Positions 63,187-64,000 of a stretch of DNA of 64,000 nucleotides are shown in pieces (position 1 is the first letter of the stretch; each line of letters begins with the position of its first letter). Source of the stretch: Bugulina stolonifera (lineage: Eukaryota; Bryozoa; Gymnolaemata; Cheilostomatida; Bugulidae). The stretch spans positions 7,292,701 through 7,356,700 of the forward strand of contig OW285195.1 in NCBI GenBank assembly GCA_935421135.1, in the 5' to 3' direction. The notes under the pieces were generated by a model that saw nothing but the letters and a program-made list of their open reading frames with translations, searched no databases and had not been told where the DNA came from. Made by a program: the position numbers and the translations under genes.

Positions 63187-64000
63187 CTGAAATTTGAATG
63201 ACTCTCTGTCTGAATGACTGTAAACATCAGGGTATACATGTACAATGTACATCTACAATAATTTATGTACAGGCCTAGGCGTTATTTTACAGCTTGATAA
63301 ATTATTTTTTGTGCAACCTTTGATCTTATATTCTCAACAGGTTTTAAGTGCTATATTCACAATATTATGTTACCCAGTTACATAAAAATAACTAGTTGTG
63401 ATGTCATGAGCCGCCTCTTTCCATTCTGACTTGTATTTGACGCAAAAATTTCAACTTTTGTTCTAATTAATTCAGTAAGTTAAATTGGGCACAGATAGAT
63501 ACTACATGTTTATCCTAGCCTACACTCCATTTTGAACGCCTAGCTACTACTAAGACCTCGTGATCTCTAGGGTTTGAGTGGGAAGTACAGCATTCCACTA
63601 GAAATTCTCAAGAATGAACTCATTAAAAGTAGCCATTTGACACTAAATTTACAGCATCGTTCAAGTTTTATGTTCAGTTAATTTTCTAATTGTGCTTTTT
63701 CCAAACTTTTGTTTTCCAACACACTCATTTATAGCAGATGGCAAGGCGTATGTATGGGAGTGAAGTGACTACAGTATTTTGCTTAGTAGGCCTACATATT
63801 ATTGCATCATAACCTTTGAAGATTGAACAAGAGCGACTTTCACAATATGCCTATTTTTCTGTCACAGATGCATTATAATGGTGTTACAATCCATTTATTG
63901 TTAGTTAGGCCTAGTCAATAAAGAAAATAGCCTATTACTTCATTGCAAGGAAATTTGCATGAGGCAGCTTAGTAGTGTGATTACATGTCATAATTTCTTT
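63187..64000. other. non-coding to window edge
   Basis: No coding exon was recognised. TACATGTACAATGTACATC lies at 63235-63253. If the 63000-63186 exon is real, this is intron or 5' flank of its gene. Confidence 0.35.

Noticed and set aside
1..64000. CRISPR array, rRNA, tRNA or prokaryotic operon
   Set aside because: The window is spliced animal DNA; tandem repeats here lack spacer structure, and I found no cloverleaf or rRNA-like segment by eye.

Overview
The window is animal nuclear DNA: AT-rich, with genes split into many short GT-AG exons, canonical AATAAA signals and abundant small transposons. The anchor gene is a complete rootletin (CROCC-type ciliary rootlet protein), so the organism builds cilia. 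Compact introns, a Thr-rich D8C protein and many palindromic MITEs fit a marine invertebrate. A sponge or another early-branching animal is my guess, but the sequence does not fix the phylum.

Layout. (1) 311-3156, minus: a two-exon gene for a secreted, mucin-like protein ending in a D8C (uromodulin-type, eight-cysteine) domain; its intron carries a hAT-like element with a second hAT-like element nested inside, both with perfect 8-bp target-site duplications. (2) 3795-33212, plus: rootletin in 40 coding exons whose phases all agree (6,423 nt, 2,140 residues), head to head with gene 1 across 638 bp. (3) 33240-38717, minus: an eight-exon membrane-anchored alpha/beta-hydrolase-fold protein (407 residues) in which the nucleophile elbow reads G-L-E-L-G, so the catalytic serine is a glutamate. 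It is tail to tail with rootletin, the two poly(A) signals being under 30 bp apart. (4) 38718-42637: a transposon-rich spacer with two hAT-like elements and a pair of related MITEs. (5) 42638-43471, minus, and 45952-47142, plus: two short multi-exon gene ends of unknown family, deduced from splice-phase agreement, each followed by a poly(A) signal. (6) 47143-64000: mostly non-coding, with a 2.8-kb element bounded by 47-bp perfect inverted repeats, two copies of a GTTCGAAAC-rich element, and scattered exon-like segments, the best being minus 63000-63186.

The genes do not form a pathway. Rootletin forms the striated rootlet at the ciliary base; the D8C protein is probably extracellular; the hydrolase-like protein is probably a membrane pseudoenzyme or an unusual hydrolase. 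All gene models were built by eye from reading frames and splice sites, and protein names come from remembered family sequences, not from searches.
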